From Burkholderia sp. SRS-W-2-2016 (GTDB taxonomy: Bacteria > Pseudomonadota > Gammaproteobacteria > Burkholderiales > Burkholderiaceae), in NCBI RefSeq assembly GCF_001931485.1, contig NZ_MSDV01000046.1, forward strand, positions 248,001-312,000: a stretch of DNA of 64,000 nt. The letters are read 5' to 3'. Made by a program: the position numbers and the translations under genes. The notes beneath the pieces were generated by a model. The model saw only the letters and a program-made list of their open reading frames with translations, was not told the origin of the DNA and did no database searches. Positions 1 to 8,435 of the stretch are shown here, in pieces (within the stretch, counting starts at the first letter, position 1; every line of letters starts with the position of its first letter).

Positions 1-1135
1 CGTATTCGCCGGTGCCGGCGGCGAGCGCCTCTTCGGTGACGATCTCGTCGAGCGTGTTGTGACGCAGATTGCTCTTCACGAACACGCGCTCGGCGCGCGT
101 CTCGCTCGCGACGATCTCCTGCGTCTCGCGATTGACGATCACATACAGCGACAGCGCCGGGCGATAGTCGCCCTCGCCGAGCGTGAAGGTTTCGACGACG
201 CTGTCCGGCAGCATCGTGATCTTGTCGCCGGGCATGTAAACAGTGGACAGGCGCGCGCGCGCGATCGCGTCGACCTCGTCGCCGCGCTGGATGCCGAGCG
301 CCGGCGCGGCGATGTGCACGCCGATGCGCACGCGACCGTCGGCCAGATGCTCGACCGAGAACGCGTCGTCGATTTCGGTGGTGGTGACGTCGTCGATCGA
401 GAACGCCTCTACGTTCGCTTGCGGCAGATCATCCGGCACGAGTGCGGGAGCGACCGGCGGAAAACCGGTGCCGTGCGGGAAGAATTCCGACAGGAACTTC
501 GCCTCGTGCAGCGCGCGCGGCGACGCGATCGCGCCGTTTTCGAGCATCAACCGCGCCTGCGAAATCCCGCGCGCGGCGGCGGCGCCTTCGAGCGCCTTGT
601 ATTCGATCGTGTTCTTGTCCGGCTTCGTCAGCAGCCCAAGCGCCTTCGCGCCGACGAACGCTTCCGGCAGACGGCCTTCCTTCAGCTCTTCCTCGTACTG
701 CGCCTGCACCAGCGCCTGCTGACGTTTGCGCTCGAGCCCCGCAAGCGCCATCTTCAGCTGCTCCTGCGGCGCGCGCTGGTACATGCCGCGGCCCTTGCGG
801 CGGAAGTAGACCGGCGCGCCATGCATGCGCAGCACCAGCGCCGCACGCTCGGTCGCGCCGAAGCTCGCGCCGAAATACTCGGCGCCGAGCGTCGCGAACG
901 GGAATTCGTCGTCAGGCGCGCATTCCCACAGGAAGTCCAGATCGATCTCCTGCGCGAGCGCGTCGGCCTGCTGCATCAATTCCGCGGCGGTGGGCTTCTC
1001 GAATTCGATCAGCACATCTTTCGCACGCACCTTCGCGCGCCGGCCGCCCGGCAACTCGACCTGAAACGCGTCACCCTGGCGCGACAGCACGCTGCCGGCC
1101 TTGAAACTGCCCGATTCCTCGAAGAAAACGTTCAC
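1..1135 (-). CDS. RNase II/RNB-family exoribonuclease (partial, N-terminal part)
   Basis: The reading frame runs off the left edge, so only about 378 N-terminal residues are seen. It should be a 3'-5' hydrolytic exoribonuclease acting on single-stranded RNA in the cytoplasm. The sign is the start of an RNB catalytic domain at about residues 246-275, with the acidic run SIDDVTTTEIDDA (Asp248/249 and 256/257) that supplies metal ligands in RNase II and RNase R, followed by VHIAAPA. The first 230 residues are a family-specific N-terminal region rather than a clear pair of cold-shock domains. The start is a GTG (protein begins MNVFFEESGS), because no in-frame ATG lies just upstream. It lies downstream of mpl and the YqiA gene on the same strand. 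RNB assignment is firm; RNase II versus R subtype is not decided. Confidence 0.85.
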   Translation of the reverse strand, partial: MNVFFEESGSFKAGSVLSRQGDAFQVELPGGRRAKVRAKDVLIEFEKPTAAELMQQADALAQEIDLDFLWECAPDDEFPFATLGAEYFGASFGATERAALVLRMHGAPVYFRRKGRGMYQRAPQEQLKMALAGLERKRQQALVQAQYEEELKEGRLPEAFVGAKALGLLTKPDKNTIEYKALEGAAAARGISQARLMLENGAIASPRALHEAKFLSEFFPHGTGFPPVAPALVPDDLPQANVEAFSIDDVTTTEIDDAFSVEHLADGRVRIGVHIAAPALGIQRGDEVDAIARARLSTVYMPGDKITMLPDSVVETFTLGEGDYRPALSLYVIVNRETQEIVASETRAERVFVKSNLRHNTLDEIVTEEALAAGTGEY

Positions 1136-1376
1136 TCAATAACTCTCGTTCTGACTTGCATCTGCCGGCGCGCCCGATCCAGTTTAGCGATCGATCACTG
1201 CGTGCGCGGCACGGCAACCTGTTCGTGATGAAGAAGCCGCCGCGCGCAGCACGCACGCCAGCGGGTTGAATTTTGTGTCCGGCGACTGGGGGCCGCATCA
1301 CGCCGCGGCCGCCCGGGTATATATAGCTTTTGTCGCGCGCGACCGGTGCGTGTTCCGCCGCCGGTGGCCGGCCTGC

Positions 1377-1991
1377 TCAGACGGTCGCTTGCGGCGCCGG
1401 CGGCACCGCGTGCGCGGCGTCGCAGAACGCCACGACCTGATCGAGGTACTGCGCGAACTCGCTGATCGCGTGGTCGCTGCCTTCGATCAGCGTGGTGCGT
1501 GCGCCCGGATAATGCGCGAGCATTTCGCGGTAGTCGAGCACTTCGTCGCCGGTGGCGGCCACCAGATAATAGCGTTCGGGGCGCGTAATCGACGCGACGC
1601 CGAGCGCGCGCAATTCATCCAGATGATGCGGCTCGACCACGATGCTGCCGCCGCCATGCCACAACGGCTGCTCGCCCAGATACGCGCTGAGGTCGCGCTG
1701 CGGCACGACCGCCGGGTTCAGCAGCACGGCCGGCCAGCCGTGCTTCTCGGCCAGATGAGTCGCGAAATAGCCGCCCAGCGAGCTGCCGATCACCGTCACA
1801 CGCTGCGCGCCGCCTTTGCCGCGAGCCTCGGCGACCAGCTTCTCGGCAAGCGCGACCGTCTCGAACGGCGACACCGGCAGCATCGGACAGCACCATTCGT
1901 CGGCGCGGCCGAGTTCGGCCAGATGCGCGGCGAGCACGCGCGCCTTGAACGAATTCGGCGACGAGCGGAAACCGTGCAGATAGAGAATCAC
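1377..1991 (-). CDS. YqiA/YcfP-family alpha/beta-hydrolase (putative esterase)
   Basis: A 204-residue single-domain alpha/beta-hydrolase. The N-terminus MILYLHGFRSSP carries the oxyanion-side HG motif, the nucleophile elbow is GSSLGG at residues 69-74 (nucleophile Ser71), and a late GSDHAIS supplies the probable catalytic His; an Asp in ATGDEVLDY is the likely acid. Length and layout match YqiA of enterobacteria, a small esterase active on short acyl esters in vitro with unclear physiological substrate. Its ATG overlaps the mpl stop codon by four bases (ATGA), so the two are probably translated together. A role in cell-wall recycling can be guessed only from that pairing. Confidence 0.85.
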   Translation of the reverse strand: MILYLHGFRSSPNSFKARVLAAHLAELGRADEWCCPMLPVSPFETVALAEKLVAEARGKGGAQRVTVIGSSLGGYFATHLAEKHGWPAVLLNPAVVPQRDLSAYLGEQPLWHGGGSIVVEPHHLDELRALGVASITRPERYYLVAATGDEVLDYREMLAHYPGARTTLIEGSDHAISEFAQYLDQVVAFCDAAHAVPPAPQATV

Positions 1992-3382
1992 GACGCGCCT
2001 CGCGCGGACAGCGCGTCGAGCAGCTTCTGATGCACGCCGCCGAAGCCGCCGTTGCTCATCACCAGAACCTGGTCGCCGGGGCGGGCCGCGTGGACCACCG
2101 CCTTGACCAGCGCGTCGAGATTGTCGAATGCCTGCGCGCGGCCGCCGAGCGGCGCGAGCGCGTCGCCGAGATTCCAGCCGAGCGCGTCGCGCCCGCTCGG
2201 CGCGCCGTAGCCGAACACCAGGTCGGCATCTTCGAGGCTCGCCGGCAGTTGCGCCTTCATCACGCCGAGCTTCATCGTGTTCGAGCGCGGCTCCAGCACC
2301 GCGAGAATCCGCGTGTTGTCGCGGCCGACGCGCGCGCGCAGCCCGGCCAGCGTGGTTTCGATCGCGGTCGGATGATGGGCGAAGTCGTCGTATACAGTCA
2401 CGCCGTCGACGCTACCGCGCACTTCCATCCGCCGCTTCACGTTGCGAAAGCTCGACAGCGACTTCGCGGCCTGCGCGGGCGGCACGCCGACGTGGCGCGC
2501 GGCGGCGATCGCGGCCAGCGCGTTCATCCGGTTGTGCTCGCCCTGCACCTGCCAGTCGACCACGCCGACGCGCTCGCCGTTGTGATAGACCGCGAAGCGT
2601 TCGTCGACCGGCACGCCCGGCTCGGCCGGCTGCATCTCCCAGCCGCCCTGCACGCCGAAGCGCTCGACCTCGCTCCAGCAGCCGCGCGTCAGCACGCGCT
2701 CCAGCGCGTCCTCGCGGCCGTTGGTGACGACGCGCCCAAGCCCCGGCACCGTGCGGATCAGGTGATGGAACTGCGTTTCGATCGCGGCGAGATCGGGGAA
2801 GATGTCCGCGTGATCGAATTCGAGGTTGTTCAGCACCGCGGTTTTCGGGCGGTAATGGACGAACTTGGAACGCTTGTCGAAGAACGCGGTGTCGTACTCG
2901 TCGGCTTCGATCACGAAGAAGCTCGAATCGGTGAGGCGCGCGGACACGCCGAAATTCAACGGCACGCCGCCGATCAGGAAACCCGGATTGAGGCCCGCGT
3001 CTTCGAGCAGCCAGGTCAGCATCGAGCTGGTGGTGGTCTTGCCGTGCGTGCCGGCCACCGCCAGCACCCATTTGCCGTTCAGCACGTGCTCGCCGAGCCA
3101 TTGCGGACCGGACACGTACGGCAGGCCGCGGTCGAGAATCGCTTCCATCAGCGGGTTGCCGCGCGTGACCACGTTGCCGATCACGAACAGGTCCGCGTTC
3201 AGGCCGTTCAGCTGGTCCGCGTCGTAACCCTCGATCAGTCCGATGCCTTGCGCCTCGAGCTGGGTGCTCATCGGCGGATAGACGCCGGCGTCGCAGCCGG
3301 TCACCGTGTGGCCCGCGCCGCGCGCGAGCACCGCGAGGCCGCCCATGAAGGTGCCGCAGATGCCGAGGATGTGGATGTGCAT
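1988..3382 (-). CDS. mpl: UDP-N-acetylmuramate:L-alanyl-gamma-D-glutamyl-meso-diaminopimelate ligase
   Basis: A 464-residue Mur ligase that attaches recycled murein tripeptide directly to UDP-MurNAc in the cytoplasm, using ATP. The N-terminal Rossmann part starts MHIHILGICGTFMGG, which separates Mpl from MurC (HFVGIGGVGMSG). The ATP-binding GTHGKTTTSS is at residues 111-120, followed by the central domain with EADEYDTAFFDKRSKF and a C-terminal domain with YDDFAHHPTAIETT. The frame stays open 204 bases upstream, but the ATG at 3382 is chosen because the family motif begins there. A perfect 7-bp stem (3434-3452) lies in its leader. Together with ampD at 19 kb it indicates an active murein-recycling route. 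Confidence 0.95.
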   Translation of the reverse strand: MHIHILGICGTFMGGLAVLARGAGHTVTGCDAGVYPPMSTQLEAQGIGLIEGYDADQLNGLNADLFVIGNVVTRGNPLMEAILDRGLPYVSGPQWLGEHVLNGKWVLAVAGTHGKTTTSSMLTWLLEDAGLNPGFLIGGVPLNFGVSARLTDSSFFVIEADEYDTAFFDKRSKFVHYRPKTAVLNNLEFDHADIFPDLAAIETQFHHLIRTVPGLGRVVTNGREDALERVLTRGCWSEVERFGVQGGWEMQPAEPGVPVDERFAVYHNGERVGVVDWQVQGEHNRMNALAAIAAARHVGVPPAQAAKSLSSFRNVKRRMEVRGSVDGVTVYDDFAHHPTAIETTLAGLRARVGRDNTRILAVLEPRSNTMKLGVMKAQLPASLEDADLVFGYGAPSGRDALGWNLGDALAPLGGRAQAFDNLDALVKAVVHAARPGDQVLVMSNGGFGGVHQKLLDALSARGAS

Positions 3383-3570
3383 AAGCCTGTCGTGCCGCGC
3401 GGGCGTGTTTTGCGAGGGATGGGAGCGCCGCAGGACGGCCGGAACGGCCGTCTGCAAAGGACGCCTATTGTAACCGACGCGGCGCGGGCCGCCGCTTGGG
3501 GCCGCGCCCGGAGAGGCTTGCGCCGGGGCGCGCTGCCGCGTCGCCAGGGCCGATCTAGTATCATTGACGG

Positions 3571-4221
3571 ATGGCTCGCAAATCACATTTCGACCCGCAG
3601 CGCGTGCGCGAGGAAATCGCCATTGCGGCTGCGCGCCTGATTGCCGAAGACGGTCTGGACTACGCCACCGCGAAGCGCAAAGCGGCCCGGCAGGTCGTCG
3701 GCGAGACCCGGGTGGCCGGCGAATGGCTGCCCGACAACGACCAGATCGAAGAAGAAATCCGTGAATATCAGTCGCTCTTTCAGGGCGACAGCCAGCCGGC
3801 GCTGTTGCGCCGGTTGCGCGTCGTCGCGGTCGACTGGATGGAGCGGCTTGCGCCGTTCAATCCGTATCTGACCGGCGCGGTGCTCGGCGGCACGGCCGGC
3901 GAATATTCGGACGTGCATCTGCAGGTGTTCTGCGACAACCCAAAGGAAGTCGCGATTTATCTGCTGAATGCGAACATCCAGTACGACGTATCGGAAACAC
4001 GCCACTTCGCGGGCCGCGGCTACGTGGAGACGCTGAGCTTCCTGTGGCGTCCGCCCGGCGAGCGCGCGGCCGACCCGGTCGGCATCCACCTCGCTCTGTA
4101 CGAGACCGACGACCTGCGCGGCGCGGTGCGCGCCGACGCGCGCGGCCGTACCGCGCGGGCCAATCTGCAGGCGGTGCAGGCGCTGCTCGACGGCGACGAA
4201 CTCACCTCCTTCATCAATTGA
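3571..4221 (+). CDS. Conserved hypothetical protein, possibly a degenerate nucleotidyltransferase fold
   Basis: A 216-residue soluble protein without signal or membrane segment. I do not recognise a characterised family. Residues 1-65 are helical and charged. Around residues 107-125 the string LGGTAGEYSDVHLQVF resembles the nucleotidyltransferase signature (GG/GS, then D-x-D), but the second acidic position is His, so catalysis by that route looks lost; this is inference from one motif. Homologues are sometimes labelled as a Mur ligase in genome records, yet no Mur ligase ATP loop is present, so I reject that name. It is divergent from mpl and followed 19 bp later by the tlpA-like gene, with which it may be cotranscribed. 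Confidence 0.8.
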   Translation: MARKSHFDPQRVREEIAIAAARLIAEDGLDYATAKRKAARQVVGETRVAGEWLPDNDQIEEEIREYQSLFQGDSQPALLRRLRVVAVDWMERLAPFNPYLTGAVLGGTAGEYSDVHLQVFCDNPKEVAIYLLNANIQYDVSETRHFAGRGYVETLSFLWRPPGERAADPVGIHLALYETDDLRGAVRADARGRTARANLQAVQALLDGDELTSFIN

Positions 4222-4240
4222 ACAGACTGAACAGGGCACG

Positions 4241-4789
4241 ATGAATACGAGACGGATTCTGGCGGGCGCGGTCGTCGCGGTGATCGCCGCGGGCGGCGGC
4301 GTGGCGGCCAATCACTGGTTCAATCGCGACGCCGAAGTCGCGTACGCGGCGCAGCCCGACAACCATCAGGGCGCGGTGCAACAGTTATGGAACGCGCCGG
4401 TGACCGGCGTCGACGGCAAGCCGCAGTCGCTCACTCACCTGAAGGGCCATCCGATCGTCGTCAACTTCTGGGCCTCGTGGTGCGGCCCGTGCGTCGAGGA
4501 AATGCCGGAGCTGTCGCAGATCCAGCGCGAGTACGCGAGCAAGGGCATCCAGTTCGTCGGCCTCGGCGTCGACTCCGAAAAGAACATCCAGACGTTCCTG
4601 CAGAAGGTCAAGGTCGCGTACCCGATCTACGTGACCGGTTTCGGCGGCGCCGATCTCGCGCGCGCGTTCGGAAATAACGCGGGCGGGTTACCGTTTACCG
4701 TCGTGATCGACGCAAAAGGCAACATTCGCTCGACAAAATTGGGCCAGATCGACGCAAAGGCGCTGCGCCAGACGCTCGACACTCTGTAA
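4241..4789 (+). CDS. TlpA-family thiol-disulfide reductase, membrane-anchored
   Basis: A 182-residue periplasmic thioredoxin-fold protein held by an N-terminal uncleaved or signal-anchor segment (residues about 5-25). The active site is WASWCGPC with Cys81 and Cys84, and the cis-Pro loop GGLPFTVVID is present near residue 147. Such proteins keep periplasmic thiols reduced, often for cytochrome c maturation; the real partner cannot be told here. It starts at ATG 4241 after an AGGG ribosome site, 19 bp behind the preceding gene. A cytochrome-assembly-type membrane protein occurs later in the window but not beside it. Confidence 0.9.
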   Translation: MNTRRILAGAVVAVIAAGGGVAANHWFNRDAEVAYAAQPDNHQGAVQQLWNAPVTGVDGKPQSLTHLKGHPIVVNFWASWCGPCVEEMPELSQIQREYASKGIQFVGLGVDSEKNIQTFLQKVKVAYPIYVTGFGGADLARAFGNNAGGLPFTVVIDAKGNIRSTKLGQIDAKALRQTLDTL

Positions 4790-4938
4790 GTTTCCGCAAT
4801 TTCTCCCGTCGTTTATTTTGCTGTCCGATTCCGTGCAGAACGAGTAAAAATGCACGGGAATTTCCCGACTTTGAGTGAAGTTGGCTTTGCAGCCGGCGCG
4901 CGGCGAGCGCCGGCGCGTCCCGCCTATTTACGGGAAAC

Positions 4939-4968
4939 TAGACAAGTTTCTCTAATCAGCGCTAAAGT
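4939..4968 (+). promoter_or_regulatory. Candidate sigma70 promoter for aroQ-accB-accC-prmA
   Basis: TAGACA (4939-4944, five of six bases of the -35 consensus) and TAAAGT (4963-4968, four of six) are separated by 18 bp and lie about 30 bp before the aroQ start. The -35 sits between the arms of a GAAACT/AGTTTC inverted repeat (4934-4950). Judged by eye only. Confidence 0.4.
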
Positions 4969-4998
4969 GCGCCCAATTCCACGGAAATAGAAGCGACC

Positions 4999-5454
4999 AT
5001 GACGCGACTGCTGGTACTGCACGGACCCAACCTCAATCTTCTCGGCACCCGGGAACCTGAGGTCTACGGTCGCGTGACCTTGCCGCAGATCGATCAGGCG
5101 CTGGCAGACCGGGCCGCGGACGCAGGCGTCGAACTGGCGTCGTTCCAGAGCAATCACGAAGGCGCGCTGGTCGACCGCATTCAGGCCGCCCGGACTGAAA
5201 AGACCGATTTCATACTGATCAATCCCGCCGCGTACACGCATACCAGCGTCGCGGTCCGGGACGCACTGGCGGGGGTGGGCATTCCGTTCGTCGAGATTCA
5301 TCTGTCGAACGTGCATCGTCGTGAACCGTTCAGGCATCACTCGTATTTCTCCGACCAGGCAGAGGGCGTGATTTGCGGCCTCGGCTGGAAGGGGTATCTG
5401 TACGCGCTCGAATTCGCGCTCGACCGGCTCAAGGCCGGTTCGTCGCGCGACTGA
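4999..5454 (+). CDS. aroQ: Type II 3-dehydroquinate dehydratase
   Basis: A 151-residue enzyme of the shikimate pathway that dehydrates 3-dehydroquinate to 3-dehydroshikimate; type II forms are dodecamers. The start HGPNLNLLGTREPEVYG contains the flexible lid with Arg18 and Tyr23, NPAAYTH (residues 75-81) is the substrate-binding stretch, and EIHLSN gives the catalytic His101. Length is typical. It is the first gene of the conserved aroQ-accB-accC group. The spacing to accB is 78 bp, and no terminator is seen between them. Confidence 0.97.
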   Translation: MTRLLVLHGPNLNLLGTREPEVYGRVTLPQIDQALADRAADAGVELASFQSNHEGALVDRIQAARTEKTDFILINPAAYTHTSVAVRDALAGVGIPFVEIHLSNVHRREPFRHHSYFSDQAEGVICGLGWKGYLYALEFALDRLKAGSSRD

Positions 5455-5532
5455 ATCCAAACACGTCCAATTTGAGCCGGCAACTGCACACTTGCATGCG
5501 CCGGCACACTACGCATTGAAAGGGGCACCCTG

Positions 5533-6000
5533 ATGGATCTACGTAAACTCAAAACTCTGATCGACCTCGTCTCGGAGTCCGGTATTTCCGAACTCGAAGT
5601 GACCGAGGGCGAAGGCAAGGTCCGCATCGTCAAGAATGCGCCGCCGGTTTACGTGCAGCCGTCCGCCGCCTACGCCGCCCCGCAATTCCCGCAAGCGGCT
5701 CCGGTCGCCGGCGAAGCCGCGGCAGCCGCGGGCGCACCGGCCGCGCCGGCCGCCGCCGCGCCGCAGGGCCACGTGGTGACCTCGCCGATGGTCGGCACGT
5801 TCTACCGCGCGCCGTCGCCGGGCGCCGATCCGTTCGTGCAGGTCGGCGATACGGTCAAGGAAGGCCAGACGATCTGCATCATCGAAGCGATGAAGCTGCT
5901 CAACGAGATCGAGTCGGACAAGTCCGGCGTGGTCAAGGAAATCCTCGTCGAAAACGGCCAGGCGGTCGAGTACGGCCAACCGCTGTTCGTGGTCGGCTAA
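5533..6000 (+). CDS. accB: Biotin carboxyl carrier protein of acetyl-CoA carboxylase
   Basis: A 155-residue carrier that holds biotin for the first step of fatty acid synthesis. Residues 1-38 form the N-terminal segment MDLRKLKTLIDLVSESGISE typical of AccB. Residues 42-78 are a flexible Ala/Pro linker, and residues 80-155 are the biotinyl domain with the attachment site EAMKLLNE (Lys121). A GAAAGGGG ribosome site precedes the ATG. It lies between aroQ and accC as in many proteobacteria; the carboxyltransferase genes accA and accD are not in this window. Confidence 0.97.
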   Translation: MDLRKLKTLIDLVSESGISELEVTEGEGKVRIVKNAPPVYVQPSAAYAAPQFPQAAPVAGEAAAAAGAPAAPAAAAPQGHVVTSPMVGTFYRAPSPGADPFVQVGDTVKEGQTICIIEAMKLLNEIESDKSGVVKEILVENGQAVEYGQPLFVVG

Positions 6001-6114
6001 CGCGGCACGCACTATTTGCCGCCCGCGCGCCGCTTCCCGAGGCGCGCGACCGATCCTCTGCGGCAGCCGGCGTCCTGAACGACCCGGCGCCCATTGATGA
6101 GTCGAAAACCCGCT

Positions 6115-7482
6115 ATGTTTGAAAAAATCCTCATTGCCAATCGTGGCGAGATCGCGCTCCGTATCCAGCGCGCGTGCCGCGAACTCGGCGTCAAGACGGT
6201 CGTCGTCTATTCGGAAGCCGACAAGGAAGCCAAGTACGTGAAGCTCGCCGACGAGGCGGTCTGCATCGGACCGGCACCCTCGCCGCTGAGCTATCTGAAT
6301 ATGCCGGCGCTGATCAGCGCGGCCGAAGTCACCGACGCCGAAGCGATCCACCCCGGCTACGGCTTCCTGTCGGAGAACGCCGACTTCGCCGAGCGCGTCG
6401 AGCAGTCCGGCTTCACCTTCATCGGCCCGCGTCCGGAAACGATCCGCATGATGGGCGACAAGGTCACCGCGAAGCAGACGATGATCAAGACCGGCGTGCC
6501 GTGCGTGCCGGGCTCGGAAGGCGCGCTGCCCGACGATCCGAAAGAGATCGTCAAGATCGCCCGCCAGATCGGCTATCCGGTCATCATCAAGGCGGCCGGC
6601 GGCGGCGGCGGCCGCGGCATGCGCGTGGTCCACACGGAAGCGGCGCTCGTCAACGCGGTCAATATGACCCGCGAGGAAGCCGGCCGTGCGTTCGGCAACC
6701 CGCAGGTCTACATGGAGAAATTCCTCGAGAACCCGCGCCACATCGAAATTCAGGTGCTGTCCGACTCGTTCCGCAACGCGGTGTGGCTCGGCGAGCGCGA
6801 CTGCTCGATGCAGCGCCGTCACCAGAAGGTGATCGAGGAAGCGCCGGCGCCGGGTATCGCGCGCCGTCTGATCGACCGGATCGGCGATCGCTGCGCGGAC
6901 GCGTGCAAGAAGATGGGTTATCTCGGCGCGGGCACCTTCGAGTTCCTGTATGAAAACGGCGAGTTCTACTTCATCGAGATGAACACGCGCGTGCAGGTCG
7001 AGCACCCGGTGACCGAGCTGATCACCGGCGTCGACATCGTGCAGGAACAGATCCGCATCGCGGCCGGCGAGAAGCTCACGTTCCGTCAGCGCGACATCCA
7101 GTTCCGCGGTCATGCGATCGAATGCCGGATCAACGCTGAAGATCCGTTCAAGTTCACGCCGTCGCCGGGTCGACTGACCTCGTGGCACATGCCGGGCGGC
7201 CCCGGCATCCGCGTCGATTCGCATGCGTACAACGGCTATTTCGTGCCGCCTAACTACGATTCGATGATCGGCAAGCTGATCGCTTACGGCGCGACCCGCG
7301 AACAGGCGATCAAGCGGATGCGCATCGCGCTGTCGGAAATGGTGGTCGAAGGGATTCAGACCAACATCCCGCTGCATCGCGAGCTGATGCTGGACGCGAA
7401 GTTCGTCGAAGGCGGCACCAGCATTCACTACCTCGAAAACCGGCTGGCCGCGCGTCAGCAGGTTGCGCCGGAAGAAGCCTAA
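6115..7482 (+). CDS. accC: Biotin carboxylase subunit of acetyl-CoA carboxylase
   Basis: A 455-residue ATP-grasp enzyme that carboxylates biotin on AccB using bicarbonate and ATP. It begins MFEKILIANRGEIALRI; an upstream in-frame ATG (6094) would add seven residues without family similarity, so 6115 is preferred. The glycine-rich ATP loop KAAGGGGGRGMR, the MEKFLENPRHIEIQV segment and the catalytic EMNTRVQVEHPVTE are all intact. The prmA start follows three bases after the stop, suggesting cotranslation. Confidence 0.97.
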   Translation: MFEKILIANRGEIALRIQRACRELGVKTVVVYSEADKEAKYVKLADEAVCIGPAPSPLSYLNMPALISAAEVTDAEAIHPGYGFLSENADFAERVEQSGFTFIGPRPETIRMMGDKVTAKQTMIKTGVPCVPGSEGALPDDPKEIVKIARQIGYPVIIKAAGGGGGRGMRVVHTEAALVNAVNMTREEAGRAFGNPQVYMEKFLENPRHIEIQVLSDSFRNAVWLGERDCSMQRRHQKVIEEAPAPGIARRLIDRIGDRCADACKKMGYLGAGTFEFLYENGEFYFIEMNTRVQVEHPVTELITGVDIVQEQIRIAAGEKLTFRQRDIQFRGHAIECRINAEDPFKFTPSPGRLTSWHMPGGPGIRVDSHAYNGYFVPPNYDSMIGKLIAYGATREQAIKRMRIALSEMVVEGIQTNIPLHRELMLDAKFVEGGTSIHYLENRLAARQQVAPEEA

Positions 7483-7485
7483 GTC

Positions 7486-8388
7486 ATGAGCTATCGGGAA
7501 CTGGTCGCCGAACTGGCGCGCGAGCACGCCGAGGAATTCTCCGACGCGCTGCTCGAGCTGGGTGCGTTGTCCGTGTCGGTCGAAGACGCGGACGCCGACA
7601 CGCCCGACGAACAGCCGCTGTTCGGCGAGCCCGGTCTGACGCCGGATCGCACCGCATGGCAGCGCTCGCGCGTGATCGCGCTGCTCGCGCCGGAACACGA
7701 CCCGGCGGTGCTGCTGACCGCCGCGGCCAACGAGATCGGCCTCGACGCCGCGCCCGCGTTCAGCGTGCGCGAAGTCGAAGAGCAGGACTGGGTGCGGCTC
7801 ACGCAGTCGCAGTTCGATCCGATCCAGATCGGCGAACGGATCTGGGTCGTGCCGTCGTGGCACGACGCGCCGGACCCCGACGCGCTCGTGCTCGAACTGG
7901 ATCCGGGCCTCGCGTTCGGCACCGGCAGCCACCCCACTACCCGTCTGTGCATGGAATGGATCGAGCAATCGGTCAAGGCCGGCCAGTCGGTGCTCGACTA
8001 CGGTTGCGGCTCGGGCATTCTCGCGATCCTCGCGAAGAAGTGCGGCGCCGATCCGGTGTTCGGGATCGACATCGATCCGCAGGCGGTCGAATCCGCACGC
8101 CACAATAGCGAGCGCAATCGCGCCGAAGTCACCTACGGGCTGCCCGATGCATGTCCGGCCGGCGAGTTCGACGTGGTGGTCGCGAACATCCTGTCGAACC
8201 CGCTGAAACTGATGGCGTCGATGCTGGCGTCGAAGGTCAAGCCGGGCGGCCGCATCGCGCTGTCGGGCATCCTTGCGCGCCAGGCAGACGAAGTCGCGCA
8301 GGTGTACGCGCGCTGGATCGACATCAGCGTGTGGCGCGAGCACGAAGGTTGGGTGTGCCTCGCCGGAACGCGTCGCGAAAGCCATTAG
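7486..8388 (+). CDS. prmA: Ribosomal protein L11 methyltransferase
   Basis: A 300-residue S-adenosylmethionine-dependent enzyme that trimethylates ribosomal protein L11. The N-terminal substrate-recognition domain begins SYRELVAELAREHAEEFSDALLE-like, the linker has LDPGLAFGTGSHPTT near residue 140, and the SAM loop is VLDYGCGSGILAI near residue 170. Motif IV is ANILSNPL, where many homologues have NIL(A/S)NPL. Length is normal. It is the last recognisable member of the aroQ-accBC-prmA run and is followed 47 bp later by a DUF3426 gene, a link common in betaproteobacteria. Confidence 0.95.
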   Translation: MSYRELVAELAREHAEEFSDALLELGALSVSVEDADADTPDEQPLFGEPGLTPDRTAWQRSRVIALLAPEHDPAVLLTAAANEIGLDAAPAFSVREVEEQDWVRLTQSQFDPIQIGERIWVVPSWHDAPDPDALVLELDPGLAFGTGSHPTTRLCMEWIEQSVKAGQSVLDYGCGSGILAILAKKCGADPVFGIDIDPQAVESARHNSERNRAEVTYGLPDACPAGEFDVVVANILSNPLKLMASMLASKVKPGGRIALSGILARQADEVAQVYARWIDISVWREHEGWVCLAGTRRESH

Positions 8389-8435
8389 AATAAGGCGTAT
8401 TGTCAAACCAACGGCCCCTGGCTCAACGGCTCGAT

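Noticed and set aside
3571..4221. Naming this gene as a UDP-N-acetylmuramate--alanine ligase
   Set aside because: No Mur ligase ATP loop or conserved domains; true Mpl and MurC are both elsewhere in the window.
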